40,605 nt of DNA from an uncultured Bacteroidales bacterium (GCA_903929315.1 CAIYUC010000055.1:1-40605); one strand, 5' to 3'; shown: positions 8,374 to 16,548, counted from the first letter of the stretch. A program made the numbers and translations. The notes: generated from the sequence alone by a model not told the origin.

Positions 8374-9546
8374 ATGATTTCCTTCGAAGAAGCTTACAAA
8401 ATAGTATTGGATCAAGCATCTACATTGCCTGTTGAAAAGGTAGAGATGATGGATGCCTTAGGCCGGGTCCTTGCCGAAGATATTATAGCTGACATGGACA
8501 TGCCACCCTTTGATAAAGCTGCCGTTGATGGTTATGCCTGCAGGTTTGAGGATATCAATAGCCCGATGGAAGTGATTGAGATTATTTCAGCTGGTAAAGC
8601 TCCGCTAAAACTTATTGAGAAAGGACAATGTTCAAAAATCATGACAGGCGCAATGCTGCCTGAAGGAGCCGACAGTGTTTTGATGGTTGAAGATACCGAA
8701 AGCAGTCCCGGTAATCGCATCCGTTTTATTAAAAATAAATCGCAAAAAAATATTTGTTACAGGGGGGAAGATATTAAACCAGGCGATAAACTTATTGACA
8801 AAGGAACCTTATTACAACCTCAGCACATTGCAGTCCTAGCGACTATCGGGGTAGTGAATCCTCTGGTACACCGGCAAGCCCGGGTAGGCATTTTCTCAAC
8901 AGGTGATGAACTGGTAGAACCCCAGGATACACCTGCTCTTTCAAAGATCAGGAATTCCAATGCTTATCAGCTTATTGCCCAGGTCAGGAAAGCAGGCGCC
9001 ATACCCTTATATTATGGTATTGCCCCGGATGACCCTGGATATCTCCTTGAAAAAATCAACCTGACCATTGAAAACAATGACATTGTTCTGCTCACAGGTG
9101 GTGTTTCAATGGGTGACTTTGATTTTGTTCCTGAAGTTCTAAAGGATGCCGGTTTTGATATTTTATTCAAAAGTATTGCTATTCAACCTGGAAAACCTAC
9201 TGTTTTTGGTAAAAAAAAGGATCATTTTCTTTTTGGTCTTCCCGGGAATCCGGTTTCATCTTTTGTTTTGTTCGAGATACTTGTCAAACCATTCATCATG
9301 AGATTAATGGGTTGTTTTGCCGAATCTCCCCGGTTAATCCTGCCAATGGGAGTCGACTACCGGCGTAAACAGTCATTTCGCAAATCTTTAATTCCGGTAA
9401 GAATCCTTGACGGACAATTGTTTCCCATTGAATATCATGGATCCGCACATATCAATGCATATACGGCCGCAGGTGGGATAATTGCAATAGAAACCGGTGA
9501 AACATTATTGAAGAAAGGAGAACCGGTTCGTGTACGACAGGTTTAA
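8374..9546 (+). CDS. moeA: Molybdopterin molybdotransferase
   Basis: Inserts molybdate (or tungstate) into adenylated molybdopterin, the final common step of cofactor synthesis, in the cytoplasm. 390 residues, full length for MoeA. Motifs in order: PPFDKAAVDGYA, TGAMLPEGADSV, IFSTGDELVEP, SNAYQL, LTGGVSMGDFDFV, QPGKPTVFG and GLPGNPVSS, with the small C-terminal domain IV following. ATG at 8374, 127 bp after the transporter ATPase gene. The next gene, moaA, starts inside its last 17 bases. The linkage of importer and insertase suggests a single metal-cofactor operon. Confidence 0.96.
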   Translation: MISFEEAYKIVLDQASTLPVEKVEMMDALGRVLAEDIIADMDMPPFDKAAVDGYACRFEDINSPMEVIEIISAGKAPLKLIEKGQCSKIMTGAMLPEGADSVLMVEDTESSPGNRIRFIKNKSQKNICYRGEDIKPGDKLIDKGTLLQPQHIAVLATIGVVNPLVHRQARVGIFSTGDELVEPQDTPALSKIRNSNAYQLIAQVRKAGAIPLYYGIAPDDPGYLLEKINLTIENNDIVLLTGGVSMGDFDFVPEVLKDAGFDILFKSIAIQPGKPTVFGKKKDHFLFGLPGNPVSSFVLFEILVKPFIMRLMGCFAESPRLILPMGVDYRRKQSFRKSLIPVRILDGQLFPIEYHGSAHINAYTAAGGIIAIETGETLLKKGEPVRVRQV

Positions 9547-10330
9547 CAGGAAGATCAATTACCTCAGGATATCGGTCACGGATCGCTGTAACCTGCGATG
9601 TGTCTATTGCATGCCAGCCGAAGGGATAAAGCTGATCAGCCATGACCAGATTTTATCTTTCGAGGAAATCGTTGAAGTGGTGAAAGAAGCAGTGACAATG
9701 GGAATTTCCAAAGTCCGTATTACCGGTGGTGAACCCCTCGTTAGAAAAGGTATTATCCAACTTATTGAAATGATAGGAAGGATTCAAGAAATTTCAGATC
9801 TTAGCCTGACAACAAACGGTACTTTACTCGATAATTTCGCTGCTGATCTTGCCAAGGCTGGTTTACACAGGATCAACATCAGTCTTGATACCGTCGATCC
9901 CATAAAATTCCATGAAATTACAAGGGGAGGCAACTTAAATCAAGTCTTTCATGGAATCGCGGCTGCGAAAAAAACAAGACTTGACCCAATAAAGATAAAT
10001 TGCGTAGTGAAAAACTCATCCTCAGATCCGGATGCCGGGGAAGTCAGGGAATTTTGTAGAAAGAACAACCTGGAAGTCCGGTTTATACATGAAATGAACC
10101 TCGAATCCGGTTGTTTCACCCTCGTAGAAGGCGGAGAAGGCGGAGACTGCAGGAACTGTAGCCGCTTGCGGTTAACCGCAAATGGCAGGATAAAACCCTG
10201 CTTGTTCAGCGACCTAGAATTCAGTATTCGTGAACTTGGAATCCATAAAGCCCTTAAAGATGCAATAAACTATAAACCGGAAAAAGGAACAGCAAATAGT
10301 TCTGACTTTTTTCATAATATTGGAGGATAA
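9530..10330 (+). CDS. moaA: GTP 3',8-cyclase, compact form
   Basis: Radical-SAM enzyme that, with MoaC, converts GTP to cyclic pyranopterin monophosphate. It has the N-terminal cluster motif CNLRCVYC (Cys 20, 24, 27), TGGEPLVRKG, and a C-terminal cluster C-x2-C-x13-C at Cys 207, 210, 224 (GDCRNCSRLRLTANGRIKPC). It ends in the essential Gly-Gly tail. At 266 residues it is some 55-70 shorter than usual MoaA (about 320-340). The loss lies between the strand ending in FIHEM and the second cluster, and around the region after the clusters. GTG start at 9530 overlaps moeA by 17 bp, with AGGAG about 10 bp upstream. All catalytic parts visible by eye are kept, so it is probably active. Confidence 0.93.
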   Translation: MYDRFNRKINYLRISVTDRCNLRCVYCMPAEGIKLISHDQILSFEEIVEVVKEAVTMGISKVRITGGEPLVRKGIIQLIEMIGRIQEISDLSLTTNGTLLDNFAADLAKAGLHRINISLDTVDPIKFHEITRGGNLNQVFHGIAAAKKTRLDPIKINCVVKNSSSDPDAGEVREFCRKNNLEVRFIHEMNLESGCFTLVEGGEGGDCRNCSRLRLTANGRIKPCLFSDLEFSIRELGIHKALKDAINYKPEKGTANSSDFFHNIGG

Positions 10331-10340
10331 GATTCAAATC

Positions 10341-10793
10341 ATGAAAAAATTAACCCACGTATCCGCTGATGGCAAAGTCAATATGGTTGATGTGAGCCAT
10401 AAACCCGATCAGCTCAGAACAGCAAAAGCTTGCGGACATATTAATCTAAGCGCTGAAACAATTAAACTGATTGAAGAAAATAAAATAAAAAAAGGAGATG
10501 TCTTAACGTTTGCCGAGATCGCCGGCATCCAGGGCGGCAAAAAGACCAGCGAGCTTATTCCACTTTGTCATCCACTCCGGATAACGAAAATTGATCTGAA
10601 AGCCTCGTTGGATAAGACAGGAGTCATTATCAACAGTGAAGCACGCTGCATAGGTCAGACAGGTATTGAAATGGAAGCGCTCACTGCTGTTTCTGTAGGG
10701 CTTCTCACCATCTATGATATGTGCAAGGCAGTCGATAAAGCAATGGAAATAGGAGAAATTAAGCTTATTAAGAAAACTAAATCAGATCTGTGA
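10341..10793 (+). CDS. moaC: Cyclic pyranopterin monophosphate synthase
   Basis: Acts after MoaA to form cyclic pyranopterin monophosphate. About 150 residues, the family's usual length. Conserved parts: LTHVSADGKVNMVDVS, GGKKTSELIPLCHPL, and the C-terminal TGIEMEALTAVSVGLLTIYDMCKA with the active-site Asp/Lys region. ATG 10341 is preferred; an in-frame TTG at 10320 would add seven residues and overlap moaA by 11 bp. GGAGG at 10322-10326 is rather far from the ATG. Co-directional with moaA and surely co-transcribed. Confidence 0.94.
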   Translation: MKKLTHVSADGKVNMVDVSHKPDQLRTAKACGHINLSAETIKLIEENKIKKGDVLTFAEIAGIQGGKKTSELIPLCHPLRITKIDLKASLDKTGVIINSEARCIGQTGIEMEALTAVSVGLLTIYDMCKAVDKAMEIGEIKLIKKTKSDL

Positions 10794-10821
10794 TAACAGG
10801 TATTTATCGAAGGAAAGGATT

Positions 10822-10998
10822 GTTATTCATGGTTATTCGTAGTTATTTATTGTCATTTAATGTTTTTTATCATAACTCTATATACAAAGAATTACCATAA
10901 TTACTAAAGAGAACTCCCCACAACCATAAACAATTACCAATAACAACAAATAACTATAAATAACTACGAATAACTATGAATAACCACGAATAACAAAT
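10822..10998. repeat. 27-bp inverted repeat with a 10-bp tandem array
   Basis: The arm at 10822-10848, reverse-complemented, matches 10958-10984 at 26 of 27 positions, with a ~109-nt loop. The right arm is part of a 10-bp tandem array: AATAACTATA, AATAACTACG, AATAACTATG, AATAACCACG, AATAAC (10949-10994). It fills the 203-bp gap before the MOSC-MogA gene and could form a long hairpin in its leader. Twenty bases (10967-10986) recur exactly at 37729-37748. Confidence 0.75.
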
Positions 10999-11935
10999 GA
11001 TGAACAAGGGAATAACCATCCAATCAGTCAACATCTCAGTTAATAAGGGCACTATCAAGCACCCTGTCGATTCTATAAATCTTGTCGCCGGTGGTGTGGC
11101 AGGTGATGCTCATGCAGGGTGTGGAATCCGTGAGGTCAGTTTATTGGGAGTGGAAAGTATTGAGAAATTCGAAAAAGAAAATTCACGGAAAATAAAATAC
11201 GGGGAATTTGCTGAAAATATTACAACCTCAGGATTACTGTTATATAAAACTCATCCTCTCGACAAGCTTATTTCGGATGTTGCGGAACTTGAGATAACCC
11301 AGATTGGTAAGGAATGCCATGGTACTTCCTGTATAATATTTAAAGAAACAGGAAATTGTATCATGCCGAAAGAAGGCATTTTTTGCAGGGTGATCAAACC
11401 CGGCATCCTTAAACCCGGCATGGAATTGATATACAAACCAAAAATCTTTACAATCCATATTATCACGCTTTCCGACAGGGCAAGCCGGGGAGAATACGAA
11501 GATAAATCCGGTCCCCATATCAAAGAACTTCTCGGAAAATTCTTCACTATTCAAAATTCACTTTTCAAAATTCAGTATTCTCTTATTCCCGACGACCCAG
11601 ACATGTTAAGATCATTCTTGCTTAAAGATCGTGAAGATAAAACCGATATAATCTTTACAACCGGAGGAACAGGAATCGGACCGCGGGACTTCACTCCGGA
11701 TGTCATCAAGCCTTTGCTTGACAAGGAAATCCCCGGGATCATGGAGATCATCCGCATGAAATATGGAGCTGAAAAACCGAATGCCCTTGTAAGCCGTAGT
11801 ATTGCCGGTGTGGTGGGTCAATCTCTGATCTTCAGCTTGCCTGGAAGTGTCAGGGCAGTTGATGAATACATGACTGAAATCATAAAATCGCTGATGCATC
11901 TGATATACATGCTTCATGGCCTGGATCGGCACTAA
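10997..11935 (+). CDS. MOSC domain - MogA (molybdopterin adenylyltransferase) fusion
   Basis: 312 residues, two domains. Residues 1-150: MOSC-type beta-barrel with NLVAGGVAGDAHAG, VSLL and KECHGTSCIIF near its end, including a Cys that could bind a sulfur or metal-carrying group. Residues 150-312: MogA/MoaB fold, with ITLSDRASRGEYEDKSGP, FTTGGTGIGPRDFTPD and LPGSVRAVDEYM, which adenylates molybdopterin ahead of MoeA. A combined protein would couple adenylation with MOSC-bound sulfur or cofactor handling. Residues 183-196 are encoded by a heptamer array (11543-11584), an odd composition for this loop. ATG at 10997, next codon also ATG. Convergent with sodC, only 5 bp apart. Confidence 0.9.
   Translation: MMNKGITIQSVNISVNKGTIKHPVDSINLVAGGVAGDAHAGCGIREVSLLGVESIEKFEKENSRKIKYGEFAENITTSGLLLYKTHPLDKLISDVAELEITQIGKECHGTSCIIFKETGNCIMPKEGIFCRVIKPGILKPGMELIYKPKIFTIHIITLSDRASRGEYEDKSGPHIKELLGKFFTIQNSLFKIQYSLIPDDPDMLRSFLLKDREDKTDIIFTTGGTGIGPRDFTPDVIKPLLDKEIPGIMEIIRMKYGAEKPNALVSRSIAGVVGQSLIFSLPGSVRAVDEYMTEIIKSLMHLIYMLHGLDRH
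11543..11584 (+). repeat. In-frame 6 x 7-bp array inside mogA
   Basis: Heptamers TTCACTA, TTCAAAA, TTCACTT, TTCAAAA, TTCAGTA, TTCTCTT. The total of 42 bp is a multiple of both 7 and 3, so the frame is kept. It encodes residues 183-196 just before the IPDD motif of the MogA domain. Confidence 0.75.
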
Positions 11936-11940
11936 CATGA

Positions 11941-12489
11941 TTATTTTGCTACCCCGATGACCCCGCATGCAATCCGGGCCCCGGCATTGCCAGTAGGCTG
12001 CGTTTTCAGGTCATCTTCACTTTTGTGAAGAATGACTGACCTGCCCAGGATGGAATGGACTCCATCAAACGACAACATTTTATCGATATATTCCAGGTGA
12101 GCTTTGCCAGTATCATCTGCTTCAATATTTCCCATGTCACCTTCATGTCTCATCATATCCATCGGGGCGCCATGTTGTTTCCCTTCCGGATTAAAATGTC
12201 CTCCGGCCGAAGTACCGTCTGGGGAACTGCAATCACCGAATTCATGGATATGGAAGCCATGTTTCCCTTTGGAAAGGCCTTGGAGTTCGGCTACCACCTT
12301 AATACCATTTTCTGTTTTGGTAAAAGTGATCGTACCTGAAGCATTATTGCCTTGTGTCGGATATAAGATGCAAATCGCTTTCTGGGTTTGTCCTACGGGA
12401 GGTTTTGGCATCTTGTCCTGGGCATTGAGTACCTTAAAAGACGTGAAAAGAACAAGAACGATGATAGTAACCTTATACATTGTTTTCAT
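11941..12489 (-). CDS. sodC: Superoxide dismutase [Cu-Zn]
   Basis: Extracytoplasmic enzyme dismutating superoxide. The 182-residue form has a signal peptide (hydrophobic IIVLVLFTSFKVLNAQ). Cu/Zn ligands are visible in GFHIHEFGDC, GGHFNPEGKQHG and HEGDMGNIEAD; the second disulfide Cys and Arg lie in GARIACGVIG at the C terminus. A TTG at 12513 would extend the start by 8 residues, but ATG 12489 begins a better signal peptide. Its 3' end faces the MOSC-MogA gene with no terminator seen. It indicates exposure to oxygen despite the anaerobic enzymes nearby. Confidence 0.93.
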   Translation of the reverse strand: MKTMYKVTIIVLVLFTSFKVLNAQDKMPKPPVGQTQKAICILYPTQGNNASGTITFTKTENGIKVVAELQGLSKGKHGFHIHEFGDCSSPDGTSAGGHFNPEGKQHGAPMDMMRHEGDMGNIEADDTGKAHLEYIDKMLSFDGVHSILGRSVILHKSEDDLKTQPTGNAGARIACGVIGVAK

Positions 12490-12669
12490 AATGAAAAAGT
12501 TTAAAGATTTCAAAACTTATTTTTCCCAAAATTACATATGATTTATTCAATTTTGTTCCGGACTGAATAAAAAATAGAATGTTATTACAAAGATCTGGCT
12601 TTCTTTATACAGGATTTTTAATGTCTTACTTCTGATTGGTTAAAAATAAATGAGAAGACGGATTAATCT

Positions 12670-12677
12670 TACTTTTG
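12670..12677 (+). promoter_or_regulatory. -7 box upstream of the OYE-family gene
   Basis: TACTTTTG fits TAnnTTTG and lies 19 bp before ATG 12697. No correctly spaced -33 box is evident. Confidence 0.45.
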
Positions 12678-12696
12678 CAAAATAAATAACAAAACA

Positions 12697-13767
12697 ATGT
12701 CACACCTTTTCAGTCCTCTCAGAATAAGAGAAATAGAATTTAAGAACCGGATTGCAGTTTCCCCCATGTGCCAATATTCCAGTAAGGATGGTTTTGCGAA
12801 CGACTGGCATATCGTGCACCTTGGAAGCAGGGCGGTGGGTGGTGCGGCTTTGGTACTGACCGAAGCGACAGCGGTTTCACCGGAAGGACGTATCTCGACA
12901 GCCGATCTGGGTATTTGGAAGGATGAACATATTGAGTATCTTCAGAAAGTTACTCGTTTTATTCTTCAACAAGGTTCTGTACCAGGAATTCAACTGGCTC
13001 ATGCCGGTCGTAAAGCCAGTCATAACGAACCCTGGAATGGTGATAAGCTTATCCTTGAATCACAAGGAGGATGGAAAGTAGTTGCGCCAGCCGGTATTCC
13101 ATTCTCAGCGGAGTACGCTATCCCTGAAGCTTTAACACGGGAAGGTATCGAAAAAGTCGTCAGGGATTTTTCAGTCGCAGCAGAAAGGACATTGAAAGCC
13201 GGCTTCAGAGTTATTGAAATCCATGCAGCGCATGGGTACTTGATACATGAGTTCTTATCTCCTCTGAGCAACAAACGAACGGATAATTATGGCGGGATCT
13301 TTGAAAACCGTATCCGCTTACTTCTTGAAATTATTTCAGCTGTCAGGAGTATTTGGCCCGCGAAATACCCTTTATTTGTCAGGATATCGGCTACCGATTG
13401 GACGGAGGGAGGATGGACAATAGAAGATTCCATTGCGCTGGCAGAAATTATGAAATCCAGGGAGGTGGATCTGGTCGATTGTTCTTCCGGTGGAATAATT
13501 ACTGGGGTGAAAATTCCTATTGTTCCCGGATACCAGGTACCCTTGGCAGACCGGATCCGTAATCAGACAGGCATCTATACCGGGGCGGTAGGCATGATTC
13601 TGACGCCTGAACAGGCAGAACAGATCATTGCCAATGGCCAGGCTGATCTGGTTATCATGGCTCGTGAATTTTTACGGGATCCGTATTTCCCTTTACGCGC
13701 AGCTTTTGAACTGAATGAGGATATCACCTGGCCCAATCAGTATTTAAGGGCGAAACGAAAAAAATAA
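12697..13767 (+). CDS. namA: NADH:flavin oxidoreductase, OYE family (YqjM/NamA-like)
   Basis: FMN-dependent ene-reductase of 356 residues. FSPLRIREIEFKNRIAVSPMCQYS carries the Cys typical of the YqjM subclass. QLAHAGRK and the substrate-binding pair in EIHAAHGYLIHEFLSPLSNKR follow, then NYGG and a C-terminal phosphate-binding region TGAVGMILTPEQAE. The physiological substrate cannot be told; family members reduce alpha,beta-unsaturated carbonyls and nitro compounds. Monocistronic by context: own -7 box, and 173 bp of spacer downstream containing a 9-bp tandem repeat. Confidence 0.92.
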   Translation: MSHLFSPLRIREIEFKNRIAVSPMCQYSSKDGFANDWHIVHLGSRAVGGAALVLTEATAVSPEGRISTADLGIWKDEHIEYLQKVTRFILQQGSVPGIQLAHAGRKASHNEPWNGDKLILESQGGWKVVAPAGIPFSAEYAIPEALTREGIEKVVRDFSVAAERTLKAGFRVIEIHAAHGYLIHEFLSPLSNKRTDNYGGIFENRIRLLLEIISAVRSIWPAKYPLFVRISATDWTEGGWTIEDSIALAEIMKSREVDLVDCSSGGIITGVKIPIVPGYQVPLADRIRNQTGIYTGAVGMILTPEQAEQIIANGQADLVIMAREFLRDPYFPLRAAFELNEDITWPNQYLRAKRKK

Positions 13768-13813
13768 TCCGTGAATACTCCAGATTAGAATTGGGAACTT
13801 TCCATTTTCGTAA

Positions 13814-13849
13814 CGATTGTCACGATTATTACGATCGTCACGGTCGTCC
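13814..13849. repeat. 4 x 9-bp tandem array (CGATTGTCA family)
   Basis: Nonamers CGATTGTCA, CGATTATTA, CGATCGTCA, CGGTCGTCC. The same family, in another rotation (ATTGTCACG), recurs at 25733-25768. Confidence 0.75.
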
Positions 13850-13940
13850 CTAACATTCTTCATTAATAATCTTCGAACTTCAAAATGTACACAGAATTCC
13901 CTCGCATCTTTGTGTCACTAACCATATAAAATTTAAAATT

Positions 13941-14312
13941 ATGAAAAAACTATTTGTAACATTTATGGTTGCATTGTTTGCAACAATCGTTTTGGGACAA
14001 ACCAAAATCGAAATTAAACCTGTTGATCTCCCGCAATGTGTGAAGGATTATATTCACCTGAACATGAAGGATTTTACCATTGAAAAGGCCTTTAAAATAA
14101 CCAACAAGGGTGAGGTAACTTTCACGGTAGTTGTAATGAAGGGGAAAGAAAAACAAACCCTGCAGTTTGATAAAAACTGTAAACTCATAAAGACTAACAA
14201 TCCGGATAAAACCGGCGCTGTTCCGATTATCAAGAGTACGGAACCAAAACCTTTACCTCCGGTGAAAAATCCGCAAACCGGAACGGAGAATGGAAATGTG
14301 CCAAAAAAATAA
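13941..14312 (+). CDS. Small secreted protein, PepSY-like
   Basis: 123 residues with a clear signal peptide (MKKLFVTFMVALFATIVLGQ). The mature part runs K.VDLPQCVKDYIHLNMKDFTIEKAFKI..KGEVTFTVVVMKGKEKQTLQFD..CKLI, a pattern of one helix then a three-strand sheet as in the BLIP/PepSY-like putative periplasmic proteins common in this phylum. A Pro/Lys-rich low-complexity tail follows (about 85-123). Two Cys may pair. Function unknown. A strong terminator follows 21 bp after the stop, so it is a single-gene unit. Confidence 0.75.
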   Translation: MKKLFVTFMVALFATIVLGQTKIEIKPVDLPQCVKDYIHLNMKDFTIEKAFKITNKGEVTFTVVVMKGKEKQTLQFDKNCKLIKTNNPDKTGAVPIIKSTEPKPLPPVKNPQTGTENGNVPKK

Positions 14313-14333
14313 TCCTGAAGATTAGCGGAAATG

Positions 14334-14367
14334 AAAAAAGTCCAGGGACAATACCTGGACTTTTTTT
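14334..14367 (+). terminator. Rho-independent terminator after the PepSY-like gene
   Basis: Arms GTCCAGG (14340-14346) and CCTGGAC (14354-14360), extended by an A-run and closed by seven T. Loop of 7. Confidence 0.9.
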
Positions 14368-14696
14368 ATGCTACTAAGTTGAATTTTTTTATTGTTCTTG
14401 GAGCGATAACCCCAGGGGCGTAAAAATCCTCCCGACTTAATCAAAATACATCAATGGTTTAACAATTCGTGTGCGTGTGCATAATTGAAAAATTTGGTCA
14501 ATACTGTTTTGGATCCCCACAATAAGGACAAACCGTTTGTTTTCCTTCGTCCTTTTTTAAATTACCAAAAATTAAAATTATACCTTTACTGGTGAACTTT
14601 TCGCTGGCGATTTGCAGTTAAAAACCAAGACCCAGACTTAGTTGGTTCTTCGCTAAGATTCCATAATATTGAATTGTAAAAAACATTATAAAGAAA
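14368..14696 (+). other. Gap with a second terminator-like hairpin
   Basis: No convincing reading frame. AAGGAC (14524-14529) and GTCCTT (14549-14554) form a stem followed by a T-run, a second plus-strand terminator 160 bp after the first. This leaves room for a short untranslated RNA between them, but no TAnnTTTG box was found to drive it. A TACCTTTA near 14580 is only a poor -7 match for the next gene. Confidence 0.4.
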
Positions 14697-16466
14697 ATGA
14701 GAACAATTTTAAAAATCGGGGTAGTCTTAGGAATATTTTTATTAATGCCTGGACTTTATTCTTATACACAAGTTAGTATTAACACCGATGGCAGTCAACC
14801 AGACAGCAGCGCCATGCTGGATGTAAAAAGTATGGAAAAGGGGATACTTATCCCTCGTATGAATTCCGCTCAGCGAAATGCGATTTCCACCCCTGCAACA
14901 GGGTTATTGGTTTATGGCAACGACTCACACAGTTTCTGGTATTACAATGGCACTGAATGGATTGAATTCAGTGCAAAGATACAATCAGACTGGAATCAAA
15001 CTCATCCCGATTCGGTTGATTTTATAAAGAACAAGCCGACAATCCCTGTTAGTGTAAGACCTGATTCACTTCAATATGTAGTGAATGATACCAATGCCCG
15101 AAATGTCTTACCACATCAAAAGATAGGAATGCTGGTTTATGTCAGGAAGGATAGTTCAATGTATGAATTATTGGCAGTATGGGAAAATGATACTACATTA
15201 AGAACTGCGCATATAAGAAGGCGGTTTAATTGCCCCACAAATCATTATGATACACTTATTCTATTAAATTGTAACTGTTCTGAATATACTGGTTCACCTC
15301 CAACAATTCCTACAACAAAATGTGCAGATGATACGACGAATTATCATTCCGGTGACTGTTATGAGTTAAAGTATTATTGTTGGATGACTTATAGTATTAC
15401 TTCTGAATTAGTTGGAACAAAATGGATAAAAATAAACCCGACACAGTATTGGAAATATATTACTCCGGTAATAGCAGATAACGGATTGTATATGAACGAT
15501 ACCAGTATTCATTATCTTGCAATTGGGATGGATACAACGAAGAACTCAACCGGATTAAATACCTTAGATATTGATGCAAATATAATAAGAGTGCTTAGTC
15601 CTCTTAAAAATCCCCATTGGGACAGCACCTCGAATGTATTTATTATAAACAATGGCAATACGGATGGTTTTGGAATGATCGGTAATTATAATAAAAATAT
15701 GTATGCCAAGAGCGTTGGATTAACGTCAAGATTTGAAGTACAAACATTCAGGGGGGACAATAGTGATTTTACTCTTCGAATGTCAAACAATGACGATTAT
15801 GCTCCATTTTATATTATGGCTGTTTCACGTGGCAGTCTTGATTATCCTCAAGACGTAATTAATGGAACAGCGTTAGGAGGATATTATGCAGCGGCTTACC
15901 ATAATTCATCATTTAGAATAGCTGCGGGTTGGCTTTATTATGTACATGGTACAATATCTGGTGATACTATTCCCGTGGATTTGGTTTACTCAAATAACGG
16001 ATGTTCAGGGGGTATTGCTGGTTCAGATGGTACCATAGAAAGACTTAGAATCTTAGCCAATGGTAATGTGGGTATAGGGACAGACAATCCGGTTCAAAAA
16101 TTACAAGTAAATGGGAAAGTAAGAATTGATAATATACCAACTTTGGGTATTCTGCCAACTGTTGCCTTGACAGTTGATGCAAACGGAGTAGTGAATAAAT
16201 ATGCTTGGCCAACAGGTAGCGGGGGTAATGATTCTACTTGGACAGACAACGGTTATTCAGCAAAGAAGCAAACAAGCAAAAGGGATACTGTTCAAATGAA
16301 AATAGTAGAAGTTACTTCCGGTGTTATTGCTCCTAATTTTACATTATTGGCAAGTGATACATCGGTAGCAGTTAAAGGTAAATCAGTTTTTATTAATGCA
16401 GACAGTTCTTATTACGATTGCCGGAGTACAACTGCTATTCATAAATGGTGGAAAAGAAAGTATTAA
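14697..16466 (+). CDS. Secreted surface protein resembling tail-fibre proteins
   Basis: 589 residues with a signal peptide (hydrophobic 5-20). After it comes SSAMLDVKSMEKGILIPRMNSAQRNAI.TPATGLLVYGND..FWYYNGTEW, a block common in Bacteroidota cell-surface proteins that resemble phage tail fibres. ...DWNQTHPDSVDFIKNKPTIP and GNVGIGTDNPVQKLQVNGKVRI belong to the same group. A Cys-rich middle (about 185-235) is specific to this protein. Such proteins often end in an S74 chaperone domain or a sorting domain; this one stops after INADSSYYDCRSTTAIHKWWKRKY with neither, so it may be shortened at the 3' end. Composition is more AT-rich than neighbours. Function (adhesion or carbohydrate contact) is inference. 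Confidence 0.7.
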   Translation: MRTILKIGVVLGIFLLMPGLYSYTQVSINTDGSQPDSSAMLDVKSMEKGILIPRMNSAQRNAISTPATGLLVYGNDSHSFWYYNGTEWIEFSAKIQSDWNQTHPDSVDFIKNKPTIPVSVRPDSLQYVVNDTNARNVLPHQKIGMLVYVRKDSSMYELLAVWENDTTLRTAHIRRRFNCPTNHYDTLILLNCNCSEYTGSPPTIPTTKCADDTTNYHSGDCYELKYYCWMTYSITSELVGTKWIKINPTQYWKYITPVIADNGLYMNDTSIHYLAIGMDTTKNSTGLNTLDIDANIIRVLSPLKNPHWDSTSNVFIINNGNTDGFGMIGNYNKNMYAKSVGLTSRFEVQTFRGDNSDFTLRMSNNDDYAPFYIMAVSRGSLDYPQDVINGTALGGYYAAAYHNSSFRIAAGWLYYVHGTISGDTIPVDLVYSNNGCSGGIAGSDGTIERLRILANGNVGIGTDNPVQKLQVNGKVRIDNIPTLGILPTVALTVDANGVVNKYAWPTGSGGNDSTWTDNGYSAKKQTSKRDTVQMKIVEVTSGVIAPNFTLLASDTSVAVKGKSVFINADSSYYDCRSTTAIHKWWKRKY

Positions 16467-16501
16467 ACAAGACTTCTTTTACCATTCCCCCGATAAAAAA
16501 C

Positions 16502-16533
16502 AAACCTCGTAAATTATTTATCTACGAGGTTTT
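16502..16533. terminator. Bidirectional terminator
   Basis: Perfect 10-bp stem AAACCTCGTA (16502-16511) / TACGAGGTTT (16523-16532). A T-run follows on the plus strand and, on the minus strand, TTTGTTTTTT. It can end both the surface-protein gene and the minus-strand tRNA transcript. Confidence 0.85.
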
Positions 16534-16548
16534 ATACTTGAATGTCCG

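Noticed and set aside
10822-10998. A molybdenum-cofactor riboswitch in the leader of MOSC-MogA
   Set aside because: The stem is made of a tandem repeat that also occurs elsewhere, and no known riboswitch core was seen.
12104-12541. 145-codon plus-strand frame over sodC
   Set aside because: Opposite a clear SodC gene with all its metal ligands.
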